A stretch of 54,962 bases of DNA, from NCBI GenBank assembly GCA_020433455.1, contig JAGRCP010000067.1:1-54962 (forward strand). Direction: 5' to 3'. The translations under genes and the position numbers were made by a program. Source of the stretch: Caldilineaceae bacterium. Its GTDB lineage: Bacteria > Chloroflexota > Anaerolineae > Caldilineales > Caldilineaceae. Positions 6,982 through 15,831 of the stretch are shown piece by piece (position 1 is the first letter of the stretch; the number at the start of each line of letters is the position of its first letter). The notes under the pieces are model-generated. The model ran no database searches, was not told the origin of the DNA, and saw only the letters and a program-made list of their open reading frames with translations.

Positions 6982-8121
6982 TTAATTCCCGGTAAGGTGC
7001 TTGAGCATGGCGAACTCGGCCAGGCCGTGCCACTGGGTGATGCTCTCCCGGAATTTTTTCCACTCGGTAAAGATAGAAGCGAAGTCTGCGTCCGCGGCCG
7101 CGAATTCGTCATACAGTTCGAACGCGGCTGTTTCCGACGCCTCCATCACGTCATCCGGGAAAGGCAGCAGCGTAACGTCTGACTCGCTTTGGAGCTTGGC
7201 CAATGCTTCCGGATTTTTGGCGTCGTAGCGGGCCATCATGATGGTGTTGGCTTCGTGGGCGGCCGTCTTGATAATCTCCTGGTACTCCTCAGGCAGATTG
7301 TTCCACTCGTCCAGGTTGATTTGGACTTCCAGGGTTGGGCCCGGTTCCCACCAGCCGGGATAGTAGTAGAATTGGGCCGCGCGCTGGAAGCCCAGCTTCT
7401 CGTCATCGTACGGACCCACCCATTCGGCGGCATCGATCGCGCCGGTCTGGAGCGCCTGGAAAATTTCGCCGCCGGGGATTACCTGGACATTCACGCCCAG
7501 ACGATTCATCACTTCGCCGCCCAGGCCGGGGATGCGCATCTTCAGCCCTTCCATGTCCGCTATGGACGTGATTTCCTTGTTGAACCAGCCGCCCATCTGT
7601 ACGCCCGTATTGCCGGCGGGGAACTGAATGATATTGAAGCGCTCGGCATAGAGCTGCTGGAGCATTTCCAGCCCGCCGCCTTCATAGAGCCAGGCGTTTT
7701 GTTGCCGGGCCATCAGGCCGAAGGGCAAAGCCGTGCCAAAGGCGACGGTAGGCGTCTTGCCCACATAGTAGTAGGAGGCCGTGTGACCAACCGGCACGCC
7801 GCCTTCCTGCACCGCATCCAGCACCTGGAGTCCGGGCGCCAGTTCGCCCGCAGCGCGGGGCGTAATCTGGAACTTGCCGCTGGTCATAGCGCCGACGCGT
7901 TGGGCGAAAACCTCCGCGCCGCCGTAGATCGTATCCAAGGCCACGGGCCAGCTGGTCGCCATTTGCCACTGGATTTCAGGCAGTCCCGAATCCTGCGCGA
8001 TAGCTTCCGAGTCCGGCACGGGCGCGCCTACCTGCGCCGCTCCGCATCCTGCCGCCAAGCCTAGGGCGCCGGCCGCAGCCGTGCGCGTCGCCAGTGTCTG
8101 TAGGAAATCGCGTCGATTCAT
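6982..8121 (-). CDS. dctP: TRAP transporter substrate-binding protein, TakP-like Tat lipoprotein
   Basis: Extracytoplasmic solute receptor, 379 aa. The N-terminus has a twin-arginine motif (RRDFL, 3-7) and a lipobox ending in C26 (GLAAGC), so Tat export followed by lipid anchoring is likely. [16 protein letters not shown] and [11 protein letters not shown] are signatures of the TakP/lactate-binding branch, whose members bind 2-oxo acids or lactate; the Trp and Asp of this region contact the ligand in TakP. It is transcribed towards dctQ-usp-dctM rather than with them, from its own strong promoter at 8172-8199. AAAGGAGA precedes the ATG. Substrate is an inference from the subfamily. Confidence 0.9.
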   Translation of the reverse strand: MNRRDFLQTLATRTAAAGALGLAAGCGAAQVGAPVPDSEAIAQDSGLPEIQWQMATSWPVALDTIYGGAEVFAQRVGAMTSGKFQITPRAAGELAPGLQVLDAVQEGGVPVGHTASYYYVGKTPTVAFGTALPFGLMARQQNAWLYEGGGLEMLQQLYAERFNIIQFPAGNTGVQMGGWFNKEITSIADMEGLKMRIPGLGGEVMNRLGVNVQVIPGGEIFQALQTGAIDAAEWVGPYDDEKLGFQRAAQFYYYPGWWEPGPTLEVQINLDEWNNLPEEYQEIIKTAAHEANTIMMARYDAKNPEALAKLQSESDVTLLPFPDDVMEASETAAFELYDEFAAADADFASIFTEWKKFRESITQWHGLAEFAMLKHLTGN

Positions 8122-8171
8122 GGGATTTCTCCTTTGCGGTATACAATTAGACTACGGGGAAGGGCAGGTGC

Positions 8172-8199
8172 ATTCTAACAAAATCAAAGCGCCTGTCAA
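8172..8199 (-). promoter_or_regulatory. Sigma-70-type promoter of dctP
   Basis: On the minus strand TTGACA (8199-8194) is followed after 16 bases by TAGAAT (8177-8172). It points at dctP, whose ATG is about 50 bases beyond the -10. Confidence 0.75.
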
Positions 8200-8236
8200 A
8201 TGACTTTTATTTACTTTCGCCGGGCAATCAGCGCTA

Positions 8237-8245
8237 TGGTATAAT
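8237..8245 (+). promoter_or_regulatory. Extended -10 promoter of the phosphoribosyltransferase gene
   Basis: TGGTATAAT is a perfect extended -10 (TG-n-TATAAT) with no good -35, as is usual for this promoter type. The leader to ATG 8392 is about 140 nt. Confidence 0.65.
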
Positions 8246-8391
8246 GGACGGGCATTCCAGAGACAGAAAGGCAGCTTTGGGGCCGAATTTTTACAGGTTT
8301 TTCAAGGTTGCATACCCATCCGATTCGCAGCTCTGTCGCAGCCATATGTGGGCGCGGCGCTGCGAATCTTCTGCGTGAGGAGCCATTTATC

Positions 8392-8949
8392 ATGAGTTAT
8401 GACGGCCGCGTCTACCGGGTGGAAGTCGGCAGCGAGGTGCGGGAATTTCCCCTCTTTCGCGTTGCTCCGGACGTCAATATCGCCATCTTCAACATGCTGG
8501 GCGACACGGCAATTGTGGAAGAGTCGGCCCGCTTGTTGACCGAGCTGATGCCCGCCGATGCCGATGTGCTAATCGTGCCTGAGGTGAAGGCCGTCCCCCT
8601 TGGCCATGCCTTGTCCGTCCATTCCGGTTTGCCCTATGCCGTGGTGCGTAAAGTGCTCAAGCCCTATATGGCCAATAGCCTGAGCGTTGAGGTCGTGAGC
8701 ATTACCACCGGTAAGCCTCAGACCCTTCACCTGGACGGCAAGGACCGTCGCCTGGTGGACGGCAAGAATGTGGTATTGGTAGATGATGTGGTTAGCACCG
8801 GCAGCACATTTGAAGGGCTGCGTAAGCTGATGAATGCGGCCAACGCCGCCATCGTGGGCGAAATGGCCGTCTTTTCCGAAGGCAACGGCGACAGTTGGCC
8901 GCACGTGATTACATTGGGCCATCTGCCTATTTTTCCTGATCAAGTTTGA
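8392..8949 (+). CDS. Adenine phosphoribosyltransferase-like protein
   Basis: Type I phosphoribosyltransferase, 185 aa, starting at ATG 8392 after GAGGAG. The PRPP loop is [17 protein letters not shown], with the two acidic residues and the TGST turn typical of the family. [15 protein letters not shown] is typical of adenine phosphoribosyltransferase (Apt) relatives, in which this segment contacts the second substrate. Apt would salvage adenine to AMP. Related proteins of this subgroup are often annotated only as phosphoribosyltransferases, so the base specificity is not certain. It has its own extended -10 promoter and is followed 75 bp later by prfA. Confidence 0.75.
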   Translation: MSYDGRVYRVEVGSEVREFPLFRVAPDVNIAIFNMLGDTAIVEESARLLTELMPADADVLIVPEVKAVPLGHALSVHSGLPYAVVRKVLKPYMANSLSVEVVSITTGKPQTLHLDGKDRRLVDGKNVVLVDDVVSTGSTFEGLRKLMNAANAAIVGEMAVFSEGNGDSWPHVITLGHLPIFPDQV

Positions 8950-9024
8950 TGGCACGCGGGCCTGGCAAATTGAGAGCGAATTGATATCGTCTCTTTCCTG
9001 TCTGCGTTCTATCCATCGAGTGGT

Positions 9025-10116
9025 ATGAATTCTATGTCTACATTGATTGAACAACTCAACCGGGTCGTCGAACGCTATGACGAAATTACCCGTACCATGG
9101 CCGAACCGGACGTGCTGGCCGATTATGAGCGCCTCAACGAGCTGGCTCAGGAACGCAGCGATCTGGATGAACTGGTCGCGACCTTTCGGCACTATCAGGC
9201 TGTGCGCGGTCAAATCCAGGGAAATCGCGAGCTGATAGAAGAGGATGAAGGCTCTGAGCTGGCCGAGTTAGCCGAAATGGAATTGGAGGAACTGTTGGCG
9301 CAGGAGGACGGGCTGGAAGAACAGCTCAAGCTGCTCCTCGTGCCCAAGGACCCTAATGATGAAAAGAACGCCATCGTGGAAATCCGCGCCGGGACGGGCG
9401 GCGACGAGGCGGGTCTTTTTGCCGCTGAACTCTATCGCATGTACCTGCGCTGGGCTGAGGATCACAAATTCAAGACCGAGTCCCTGAGCGAGAGCGAGAC
9501 GGGCATCGGCGGCATTAAGGAAGTCATCTTCGGGGTCAAGGGTAAAGGCGCGTTCGGCAAGCTCAAATACGAGTCGGGCGTCCATCGCGTGCAGCGGGTG
9601 CCCGCCACCGAAAGCCAGGGGCGCATCCACACCAGTGCGGCCACGGTGGCCGTCCTGCCCGAGGTGGATGACGTGGAGATCGACATCCATGACAACGACA
9701 TCCGCATCGACATCTTCCGTTCCAGCGGGCCCGGCGGCCAGAGCGTCAATACCACCGACTCGGCCGTGCGCATTACCCATTTGCCCACCGGGCTGGTCGT
9801 CTCCTGCCAGGACGAGAAGAGCCAGCTGCAGAACAAGCTGAAGGCCATGCGGATTCTGCGCTCGCGCCTCTACGACATTGAGGAGCAGCGCCGGCAGGAA
9901 GAGCTGGGGGCGGCCCGGCGCAGCCAGATTGGCTCGGGCGATCGCAGCGAAAAGATTCGCACCTACAACTTTCCCCAGAGCCGGGTCACCGATCACCGCA
10001 TTAACCTGACGGTCTATCGCCTGGACTCGGTGTTGAATGGTGATTTGGACGAATTTATCGATGAATTGGCCCGCCAGGATCAGGCTGAGCGGCTGCAAAG
10101 CGTCGGCAATGAATAG
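9025..10116 (+). CDS. prfA: Peptide chain release factor 1
   Basis: Class I release factor RF1, 363 aa, recognising UAA and UAG. The GGQ peptidyl-hydrolase motif lies in [18 protein letters not shown], and [20 protein letters not shown] contains the RF1-type PAT anticodon tripeptide (RF2 would have SPF). The Gln of GGQ is the residue methylated by PrmC, which is the next gene on this strand. ATG 9025 and ATG 9034 are both possible starts (GAGTGG lies upstream of both); the longer form is given. Length and motifs are normal for the family. Confidence 0.95.
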   Translation: MNSMSTLIEQLNRVVERYDEITRTMAEPDVLADYERLNELAQERSDLDELVATFRHYQAVRGQIQGNRELIEEDEGSELAELAEMELEELLAQEDGLEEQLKLLLVPKDPNDEKNAIVEIRAGTGGDEAGLFAAELYRMYLRWAEDHKFKTESLSESETGIGGIKEVIFGVKGKGAFGKLKYESGVHRVQRVPATESQGRIHTSAATVAVLPEVDDVEIDIHDNDIRIDIFRSSGPGGQSVNTTDSAVRITHLPTGLVVSCQDEKSQLQNKLKAMRILRSRLYDIEEQRRQEELGAARRSQIGSGDRSEKIRTYNFPQSRVTDHRINLTVYRLDSVLNGDLDEFIDELARQDQAERLQSVGNE

Positions 10117-10268
10117 CCTGTCGCCTGGAGCTTGTCGTCTGTACCAGTGAGATTCTTCCGCGTTTCGCGCGTGGCGCTTTGCGCCCGCGGGCGAACAGAA
10201 TGACGTCTATACTTGAATGCGTGAACTACTGAAACCGCCAATTGTCAATTTTGGTGATCCGGCTAACC

Positions 10269-10296
10269 TTGTCAATTAGGAAAAATTTGTTAGAAT
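10269..10296 (+). promoter_or_regulatory. Sigma-70-type promoter upstream of prmC
   Basis: TTGTCA (10269-10274), a 16-base spacer and TAGAAT (10291-10296) lie in the 338-bp prfA-prmC gap. The predicted leader of about 150 nt contains a perfect 7-base hairpin (GATCAAC/GTTGATC near 10323-10342). The gap also holds a GATTCTTC...CAGAATGACG stretch (about 10150-10205) like that near position 47. No gene is visible in the gap. Confidence 0.65.
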
Positions 10297-10454
10297 AGAG
10301 GACACTGTCAGCGCAACAGAATTGATCAACAAGGGCGTTGATCCGCTCGCAGCACGACCCCACATTCCGGCGCCGAAGGCCGGGCAAAGCGGGCAATTCC
10401 AGCTCTGGCCATAAAGAATGTTCTCATATTGCCTTGTAGGCGAAGGAGGCTACC

Positions 10455-11546
10455 TTGGCTATCTTGCAGGTCAACGTACGACCCGCAGCGACTTCTCGCT
10501 CTCTCAGTCCTCGACGCGGCGGACAGCTAGGCGAGTTTCACACCCGATTTCGATGGGGAACGTCCCCTGCTACCACATCCATTCAGAAAACGCTGAACTC
10601 CGACTTCTCCCAGCAATCCGCTGCGAACCCGTCATCTACTGAATCAACCGACTGGCAGACCATTGTGTGGAAGCTTATGCCGGGCACAACCGTAGGCCGT
10701 GCGCAGCTTTCTGCAACGCAACGCCTGCGCGAGGCGGGCAGCCCATCCTCTAGTCTGGATGCGCAGCTGCTCTTAGCCCATCTCTACGGCGTGGAGCGCA
10801 GCTGGCTCTTCGCTCATTACGATCACGAGCTTTCCGCCGAGTCGGCCGACGCCTATGCTGAGTTGATTGCTCGTCGCGCCCGCGGCGAACCCATCGCTTA
10901 TCTTGTCGGCCAACGTGATTTCTACGATCTTACGCTGCAGGTCAATGACAGCGTGCTGATTCCCCGCCCCGAGACCGAACTGCTGGTCGATGCCGCGCTT
11001 ACCTATATCGCCCGGCGCGAGCGGACGGTGAAACAGGTGAAGGCGGCCGACATCGGCACGGGCAGCGGCGCAATTGCCCTGGCTGTAGCCCGCCATGCGC
11101 CCAAGGCGCACGTCACGGCCGTCGATATCAGCCCGGCCGCGCTGGAGGTGGCCCGGGCCAATGCCCAGGCTCTGGATCTGACGGAGCGCGTGACGTTCTG
11201 TCAGGGCAATCTGTTGGAGCCTCTGACCGAGCGCGTTCATCTCATCATGGCCAATCTGCCTTACGTCAACGCCAAAGATTACGCTGAGCTGGATCCGGGC
11301 GTGCGCGATTTTGAGCCCGAAACGGCTCTTCTGGGCGGCGCGGACGGTCTGGACCTGATTCGCACCCTGTTAGCTGCCGCGCCTGACTATCTGCTGCCCG
11401 GCGGCCAGATCCTATTGGAGATCGGCTACGATCAGCGTACAGCCGTGACGGCCTTGGCCAACAAGGTTCTGCCCGGTCGTCCCCGCATCGACGTTACCCG
11501 CGATTACGCCGGCCATGATCGTGTTGTTCATATTCAGATGGGATAA
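10455..11546 (+). CDS. prmC: Release-factor glutamine methyltransferase PrmC, with N-terminal extension
   Basis: SAM-dependent methyltransferase that modifies the GGQ glutamine of RF1/RF2. The PrmC helical domain begins near residue 80 (GRAQLSATQRLREAG). IPRPETELLVD links to the SAM fold with DIGTGSGAIALAVA, and NLPY is the family N-(P/L)-P-Y substrate motif. The start at TTG 10455 is chosen because a near-perfect AAGGAGG lies 5 bases upstream and the frame is open throughout. This adds about 74 Ser/Thr/Arg-rich residues compared with typical PrmC. The alternative is ATG 10677 (residue 75), which matches family length (289 aa) but has a weaker GGAAG site very close. The gene follows prfA and has its own promoter. 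Confidence 0.85.
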   Translation: MAILQVNVRPAATSRSLSPRRGGQLGEFHTRFRWGTSPATTSIQKTLNSDFSQQSAANPSSTESTDWQTIVWKLMPGTTVGRAQLSATQRLREAGSPSSSLDAQLLLAHLYGVERSWLFAHYDHELSAESADAYAELIARRARGEPIAYLVGQRDFYDLTLQVNDSVLIPRPETELLVDAALTYIARRERTVKQVKAADIGTGSGAIALAVARHAPKAHVTAVDISPAALEVARANAQALDLTERVTFCQGNLLEPLTERVHLIMANLPYVNAKDYAELDPGVRDFEPETALLGGADGLDLIRTLLAAAPDYLLPGGQILLEIGYDQRTAVTALANKVLPGRPRIDVTRDYAGHDRVVHIQMG

Positions 11547-11567
11547 ATGCGGAGATGTGATGCGTAG

Positions 11568-11732
11568 TTGACGCGAGAATCGAAGGGTCTCTGTGCGGGT
11601 ACGGCCACGCCCTGGACCAACCGCCAGGAGCTGCACTACGCCTACGACAACAACGGCAACATCACGGGCCTGACTGATGCCCGCAACAGCGGGCCAGGTG
11701 CAGAGATCATTCGCCAGGTCACGCATTACTGA
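11568..11732 (+). pseudogene. Remnant of an RHS/YD-repeat protein
   Basis: An open frame without a start codon encodes about 54 residues, including TNRQELHYAYDNNGNITG, and ends at TGA 11730-11732. The Y-x-Y-D-x-N-G-N-x-x pattern is the hallmark of YD (RHS) repeats in large secreted or toxin-delivery proteins. Nothing else of such a gene is present: prmC ends 21 bp upstream and the convergent RqcH stop is 15 bp downstream. This is a small piece of a much larger gene left in the spacer, probably by recombination. Frame, composition and the repeat motif support it; the parent gene is unknown. Confidence 0.6.
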
Positions 11733-11749
11733 TTACCCGCTACGTATCA
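11715..11749 (-). repeat. Five tandem stop-codon heptamers at the RqcH 3' end
   Basis: On the minus strand TGATACG, TAGCGGG, TAATCAG, TAATGCG and TGACCTG follow each other without gaps. The first TGA is the actual RqcH stop. Because 7 is not a multiple of 3, the stops fall in all three frames. Similar arrays occur at other gene ends in this window. Confidence 0.7.
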
Positions 11750-13492
11750 TCCTCCGCTCACCGTCTCCGGTCTCTCTGCCGCCACGGTGATGGTCTTTTC
11801 ATTACGCATGGTAACCTGACCGGGCCGTCCGCCGGGCAGGCGCCGCACAAAGCGGCAGTGAGTGACGGCTACATCCGCTGCCCGTTCACCTCGTAAACCG
11901 GAGTGATAGGCGGCCAACTGTGCCGCGGCTTCCAGCGTGGCGTCGTCAGGCTCTGCGCCTCGGCGGCGAATGACTACGTGCGCGCCCGGGGCATTGCGTA
12001 CGTGGAGCCAGATGTCTTCGGGCCGGCTGTAGCGAAAAGTGACGGCGTCGTTCTGGCGTGCGTTGCGCCCCACCAAAATCTCAAATCCGGTCTCGCTTTC
12101 GTAGCGCCGCGGGCCGGAAGGTTTGCCGCCGCCCTTCACTTTTGGTCGTTTCTTCTTGTGCAGCCCCAGCTTGTCCAACTCCCGCTGCACCGCAGCTATT
12201 TCCGGCTGGTTTTCCGCCTCTTTCACATCCACCGACAATTGCGCCAAAAAGGCCTGGTCCCTCTCCACCTGACCGCGGCGACGGGGGATAATCTCGGCCG
12301 CGCGGGCCAGCTTGGCCGCACGCTTGAAGCGGCGCTGGGCCTGTTCGACCGGCGCTTTGTCGGGGTCCAGGCGAATAATCAGCGGCTCTTCATCGCCCAG
12401 ATCGACCGTTAGCTCTGCTTGACGCGGCCGGATTTGGCTGGAGAGTGCGAGGATCCACTCTGCCTCCCGGCGCAGCGCATCCGCCTCACCGGGAGCCGGT
12501 TCGTCCGCGGCCAGGGCGGCCAGTTGACGGGCCAGCTTCTCCTGAGCTGCGGTGATGCGTTTCGCCACAACTGCACGCTGTACGGCATATGCATCGGTTG
12601 TTGTCGCCACGTCCGTGTTATTCGGCGCGAAGCCCGCGTAATAGCGGTAGAGGGCCTCGCTGATGGTGGCCGTGGCGGCAAACGATCCGGTGAAGTGAAG
12701 GACGTAGGGCGCAAATCCCCGGACCGCGTCGCCGTCCGTGATTATGCCGGGCGTCCATCCGCCTTCCCGCACCGGCAGCCAGAGGGCCTGGAGCGCGCTG
12801 ATGAGGGCCGGCAGATCGGCCGCATCCGCGGGAGCGGTCGCATCGCCTCCGGCACGCCAGGCCAATTCCCGGGCCTGGGTAGGGCTGACGCCCGCCACGC
12901 CGTCCAGCAGGGCGCGCCAGAGTTTGCCCGGCTCTGCCAGGACCCGACCAAGCTGCGCGTAGTAATCATCCCGGCCGTCATCTAACGGCGGCAGTTTGTC
13001 TACGGGCGGCGGCGGTGCGTATTGTTGACCGGGCATGAGGGGACGACGTCCCTCACCCGGGCGGACGCGGTGAAGAGCGTCCAGAATGCGTCCTGTTGCA
13101 TCCGTCAGGAGCAGGTTGGCCATGCGCCCCATAGGCTCAAAAATGAGGGTGGTCGAGCCGGCTTGCGGATGATCGAAGCGAAGCGCCAGCACCCGCTCCG
13201 TGGGATCCGGCTGATCAATGGCGGTCAGGCGCGCGCCGCGTACATACTTGCGCAGAAGGAGCAGGAGAGGAGGTTGCGCGTCAAGGCCCCGGCGCAGCTT
13301 TTCCGGGACGAGGCAGGCGTAACTCGCCTGGCGATCCGCCGAGAGCAGCAGGTAGCGACGCGTTTGCCGGGCATAAATCTCCAGCCCCACGCGCTGGGCA
13401 TCCGTCATGATTACCTGCTGCACCCGTCCATCCGGCAGGGCGGTGCGCAATTCGGCGGTCAGGCACGCCAGGGTTAAGGCATCAAAGTGCAA
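11747..13492 (-). CDS. rqcH: RqcH (NFACT family) ribosome quality-control factor
   Basis: NFACT protein that binds obstructed 50S subunits and recruits tRNA-Ala to add alanine tails to stalled peptides. TTG 13492 is chosen because GGAGG lies 6 bases upstream and the resulting start HFDALTLACL fits the family opening (F-D-x-L); a further TTG at 13510 would add six residues. Length is 581 aa. NFACT-N covers about 1-260 with FEPMGRMANLLLTD, the middle is helical, and the C-terminal NFACT-R (DUF814) domain contains EILVGRNARQNDAVTF and WLHVRNAPGAHVVIR. The conserved DR pair (D97-R98 in B. subtilis) appears as E99-R100, a conservative change. The gene converges on prmC, and its stop lies in a heptamer array. 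Confidence 0.88.
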   Translation of the reverse strand: MHFDALTLACLTAELRTALPDGRVQQVIMTDAQRVGLEIYARQTRRYLLLSADRQASYACLVPEKLRRGLDAQPPLLLLLRKYVRGARLTAIDQPDPTERVLALRFDHPQAGSTTLIFEPMGRMANLLLTDATGRILDALHRVRPGEGRRPLMPGQQYAPPPPVDKLPPLDDGRDDYYAQLGRVLAEPGKLWRALLDGVAGVSPTQARELAWRAGGDATAPADAADLPALISALQALWLPVREGGWTPGIITDGDAVRGFAPYVLHFTGSFAATATISEALYRYYAGFAPNNTDVATTTDAYAVQRAVVAKRITAAQEKLARQLAALAADEPAPGEADALRREAEWILALSSQIRPRQAELTVDLGDEEPLIIRLDPDKAPVEQAQRRFKRAAKLARAAEIIPRRRGQVERDQAFLAQLSVDVKEAENQPEIAAVQRELDKLGLHKKKRPKVKGGGKPSGPRRYESETGFEILVGRNARQNDAVTFRYSRPEDIWLHVRNAPGAHVVIRRRGAEPDDATLEAAAQLAAYHSGLRGERAADVAVTHCRFVRRLPGGRPGQVTMRNEKTITVAAERPETVSGG

Positions 13493-13632
13493 GATTTCCC
13501 TCCAAGACAATTTTACGTCATCCGTCCCTATGCTATGATCTTACCATTGTGGCTCCTTTTCCCCGAAAAGAAAGGCAAAAGCCGTGCGGCGGAAGGAAGA
13601 AAATCTACGTTTGTTCAAGGCGATTCAACGAT

Positions 13633-14403
13633 ATGGTTCAAGCCGTCACTTTTGATTTTTGGGATACGATCGCGATTGACGATTCCGACGAGCCCAAACG
13701 CGCCGCGTTGGGATTACCCGGTAAGGCCGAGGCGCGGATCGAGCTTTTCGCCCGTCACGTCACCCAACATCATCCCCATGTTGCGTATGAACAGGCTGCC
13801 GCGGCCTACGCCTATGCCAACCAGCGTTTCCGACACGATTGGCATACCGAGCATCGCACACCCCGGGTCACGACCCGGGTTTACTATGCGTACGAGTATT
13901 TGGGACTGGAGCCGAAACCCGGTCACTATGGCGATTTGGTGCAGGAGGTTGACGCCCTGGTCCGCCACATTGAAGCCATGGAGATTCGCATTCCGCCCGA
14001 TTTTGCGCCCGGCGTGCGGGCTGCGCTGGCAGAGTTGAAGCAGGAATACACGCTGGCCATTATTTCCGACACCATTCACACCCATGGGCGCGGCCTGCGC
14101 AACCTGTTGCACCAGCAAGGACTGCTGGAATTCTTCGATTACTTCATCTTTTCGGATGAGGTGGGCGCGTCCAAACCGTCTAATTTAGTCTTCCGGCGGG
14201 CCATGAATGATTTGGGCCTGGGGCCGCGCCAGATCGTACACGTGGGCGACAGGGAGAGCAACGATGTGACCGGACCCCTTTCCATGGGCATGTGGTCCAT
14301 TCTCTTCACCGGCATCATCGACCGGGGCAGCGAGCAGAGCCGGGCCCACGCCGTCTGCCGCAGCTACCGGGAACTGCCCGGCCTTATCCGCCGCCTCCCA
14401 TGA
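13633..14403 (+). CDS. HAD-superfamily hydrolase
   Basis: Haloacid-dehalogenase-type phosphatase of 256 aa, starting at ATG 13633. Motif I is TFDFWDTIA with nucleophile D8; the position two residues later, normally the acid/base Asp, is Trp. D11 follows, as in the DFGDT subgroup. Motif II is AIISDT, motif III is the Lys in [13 protein letters not shown], and motif IV is [14 protein letters not shown] helical cap lies between motifs I and II. The stop overlaps the start of the glutamate-cysteine ligase gene (ATGA), so the two are translationally coupled, but the substrate is not evident. A TATGAT sequence near 13541 is a possible -10. Confidence 0.8.
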   Translation: MVQAVTFDFWDTIAIDDSDEPKRAALGLPGKAEARIELFARHVTQHHPHVAYEQAAAAYAYANQRFRHDWHTEHRTPRVTTRVYYAYEYLGLEPKPGHYGDLVQEVDALVRHIEAMEIRIPPDFAPGVRAALAELKQEYTLAIISDTIHTHGRGLRNLLHQQGLLEFFDYFIFSDEVGASKPSNLVFRRAMNDLGLGPRQIVHVGDRESNDVTGPLSMGMWSILFTGIIDRGSEQSRAHAVCRSYRELPGLIRRLP

Positions 14404-15722
14404 CCGCTGACCCTGCGCCTGCGCTTGCCGCCCTGGCCCAACGTTTTGTCGCGTCCTTCCCCGCGGCGCCCGCACTGCCCCGGACTGTGGGGCGGGAAGC
14501 CGAATTTCCCATCGTCACGGCAACGGGAGCGGCCGCTGATTTGCGGCGCCTCTGGGGCGATCTCCTGACCTACGACGACATGACGCCCGTTTTCGGCGCA
14601 AGCGCCCGCCACCGGGATGAGTTCATCGTCGGTTTGGATAGCCCGGACTTCAGCTATGCGCTGGAAGTCGGCGTGGGGACGGTGGAAGTGACAACGCGGC
14701 CGTGCCGCGATCTGTTGGAGATTGAGGCGATCATGCAGGAGGCCGCGGCGCGGCTGGTGCGGGCGGCGGCGCGGCACGGTTGGCGGCTCCTGGGGTATGG
14801 CATCCAGCCGTTGACGCCGCCCTCTCTCGCCATCATGGCCCCCAAGCAGCGCTACTTCAGCCTCTATCGGGCCATGGGCGAATCGTGGCTCTGGTATACG
14901 GTCACGGCCAGCGATCAGGTGCAGGTCTCCGTGAGCCGAGCGGAGATGATCGACCAGCTCAACTTCATGAACCTCATGACGCCGGTGATCATTGGGCTCT
15001 GCGCCAACTCGCCCATCTACGCCGGCGAAGTCAGCCCCTTTTGCAGCGCACGCGAGGGGCGTATGGCCGAAATCTACACGACTGAACACCGTCACGGCAT
15101 GTTGCCTCGCCCCATGGCCCATGCCGCAGACTTCATTGCAACCCTGGCCGAGTCAACCTATCTGATCGTGCGCGATGAGCAGGAAATTTATCCCAGTTCC
15201 GAGCCCTTCAGCGCGTATCTGGCCCGCAACGGTCCTGACTACGACGCCTTTCTCTTCCACGACCATTACATTTGGAACAGCGCCCGCCTGCGCGCCCAAT
15301 ACGGCACCATCGAAATCCGCCCCGCGTGTCAGCAGCCGTGGAATGAGCACATGGCGGCATCCGCTTTGGGATTGGGCCTGGTGGAGGGCATGGCCCGCAT
15401 AGCCCCGATGGTTGAGGCGCAGTTGGGCCCGGCCTGCTGGACGATTATGGAAGAGTACCACCGTCAGGTGACGCGCTACGGCTTGCGTGCAGGCGAACCG
15501 GTCCCCGGTTTTCTGACCGCCGTGCTGGACGGCGTCGAAACTGCTCTGTTCGAGCGGGGATTCGGCGAAGAGCGCCTGCTGGCTCCGCTGCGCCGACGCC
15601 TGGAACGGCGCTTGAATCCCGCGCAGGAGGCCCGCCGCATCTTTCGCAGCGACGGCATGGCCGGTCTGCTGCGTCACGCGGCGGTGTACCATTCAAATAC
15701 ACGCGTACCATTGGCCAAATGA
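14400..15722 (+). CDS. Glutamate-cysteine ligase, GCS2 type
   Basis: Carboxylate-amine ligase of the GCS2/EgtA-like family, 440 aa, expected to form gamma-glutamylcysteine from glutamate, cysteine and ATP. Visible signatures are [12 protein letters not shown] (metal and ATP-binding acidic residues), [12 protein letters not shown], and [16 protein letters not shown] near the C-terminus, which is typical of the family. ATG 14400 overlaps the HAD stop by 4 bp. No glutathione synthetase (gshB) is in the window, so the product could lead to glutathione, ergothioneine or another thiol. Its presence near a cysteine pathway at 0.1-3.9 kb supports a thiol role but does not fix it. Confidence 0.8.
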   Translation: MTADPAPALAALAQRFVASFPAAPALPRTVGREAEFPIVTATGAAADLRRLWGDLLTYDDMTPVFGASARHRDEFIVGLDSPDFSYALEVGVGTVEVTTRPCRDLLEIEAIMQEAAARLVRAAARHGWRLLGYGIQPLTPPSLAIMAPKQRYFSLYRAMGESWLWYTVTASDQVQVSVSRAEMIDQLNFMNLMTPVIIGLCANSPIYAGEVSPFCSAREGRMAEIYTTEHRHGMLPRPMAHAADFIATLAESTYLIVRDEQEIYPSSEPFSAYLARNGPDYDAFLFHDHYIWNSARLRAQYGTIEIRPACQQPWNEHMAASALGLGLVEGMARIAPMVEAQLGPACWTIMEEYHRQVTRYGLRAGEPVPGFLTAVLDGVETALFERGFGEERLLAPLRRRLERRLNPAQEARRIFRSDGMAGLLRHAAVYHSNTRVPLAK

Positions 15723-15831
15723 TACGAATCTGGCCCTTGAAGTGTACCGCCCTTCCGTCATGCTGGGGGCGAGCCGGCCACGCGGCCGACTCGTCAGACA
15801 GACAGTCACCCTGCATGAAAGGAAACCCATT

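Noticed and set aside
10470-10660. tmRNA, 6S or RNase P RNA in the prfA-prmC region
   Set aside because: I looked for the tmRNA ends and conserved RNase P and SRP sequence blocks and did not find them; only simple hairpins are visible.
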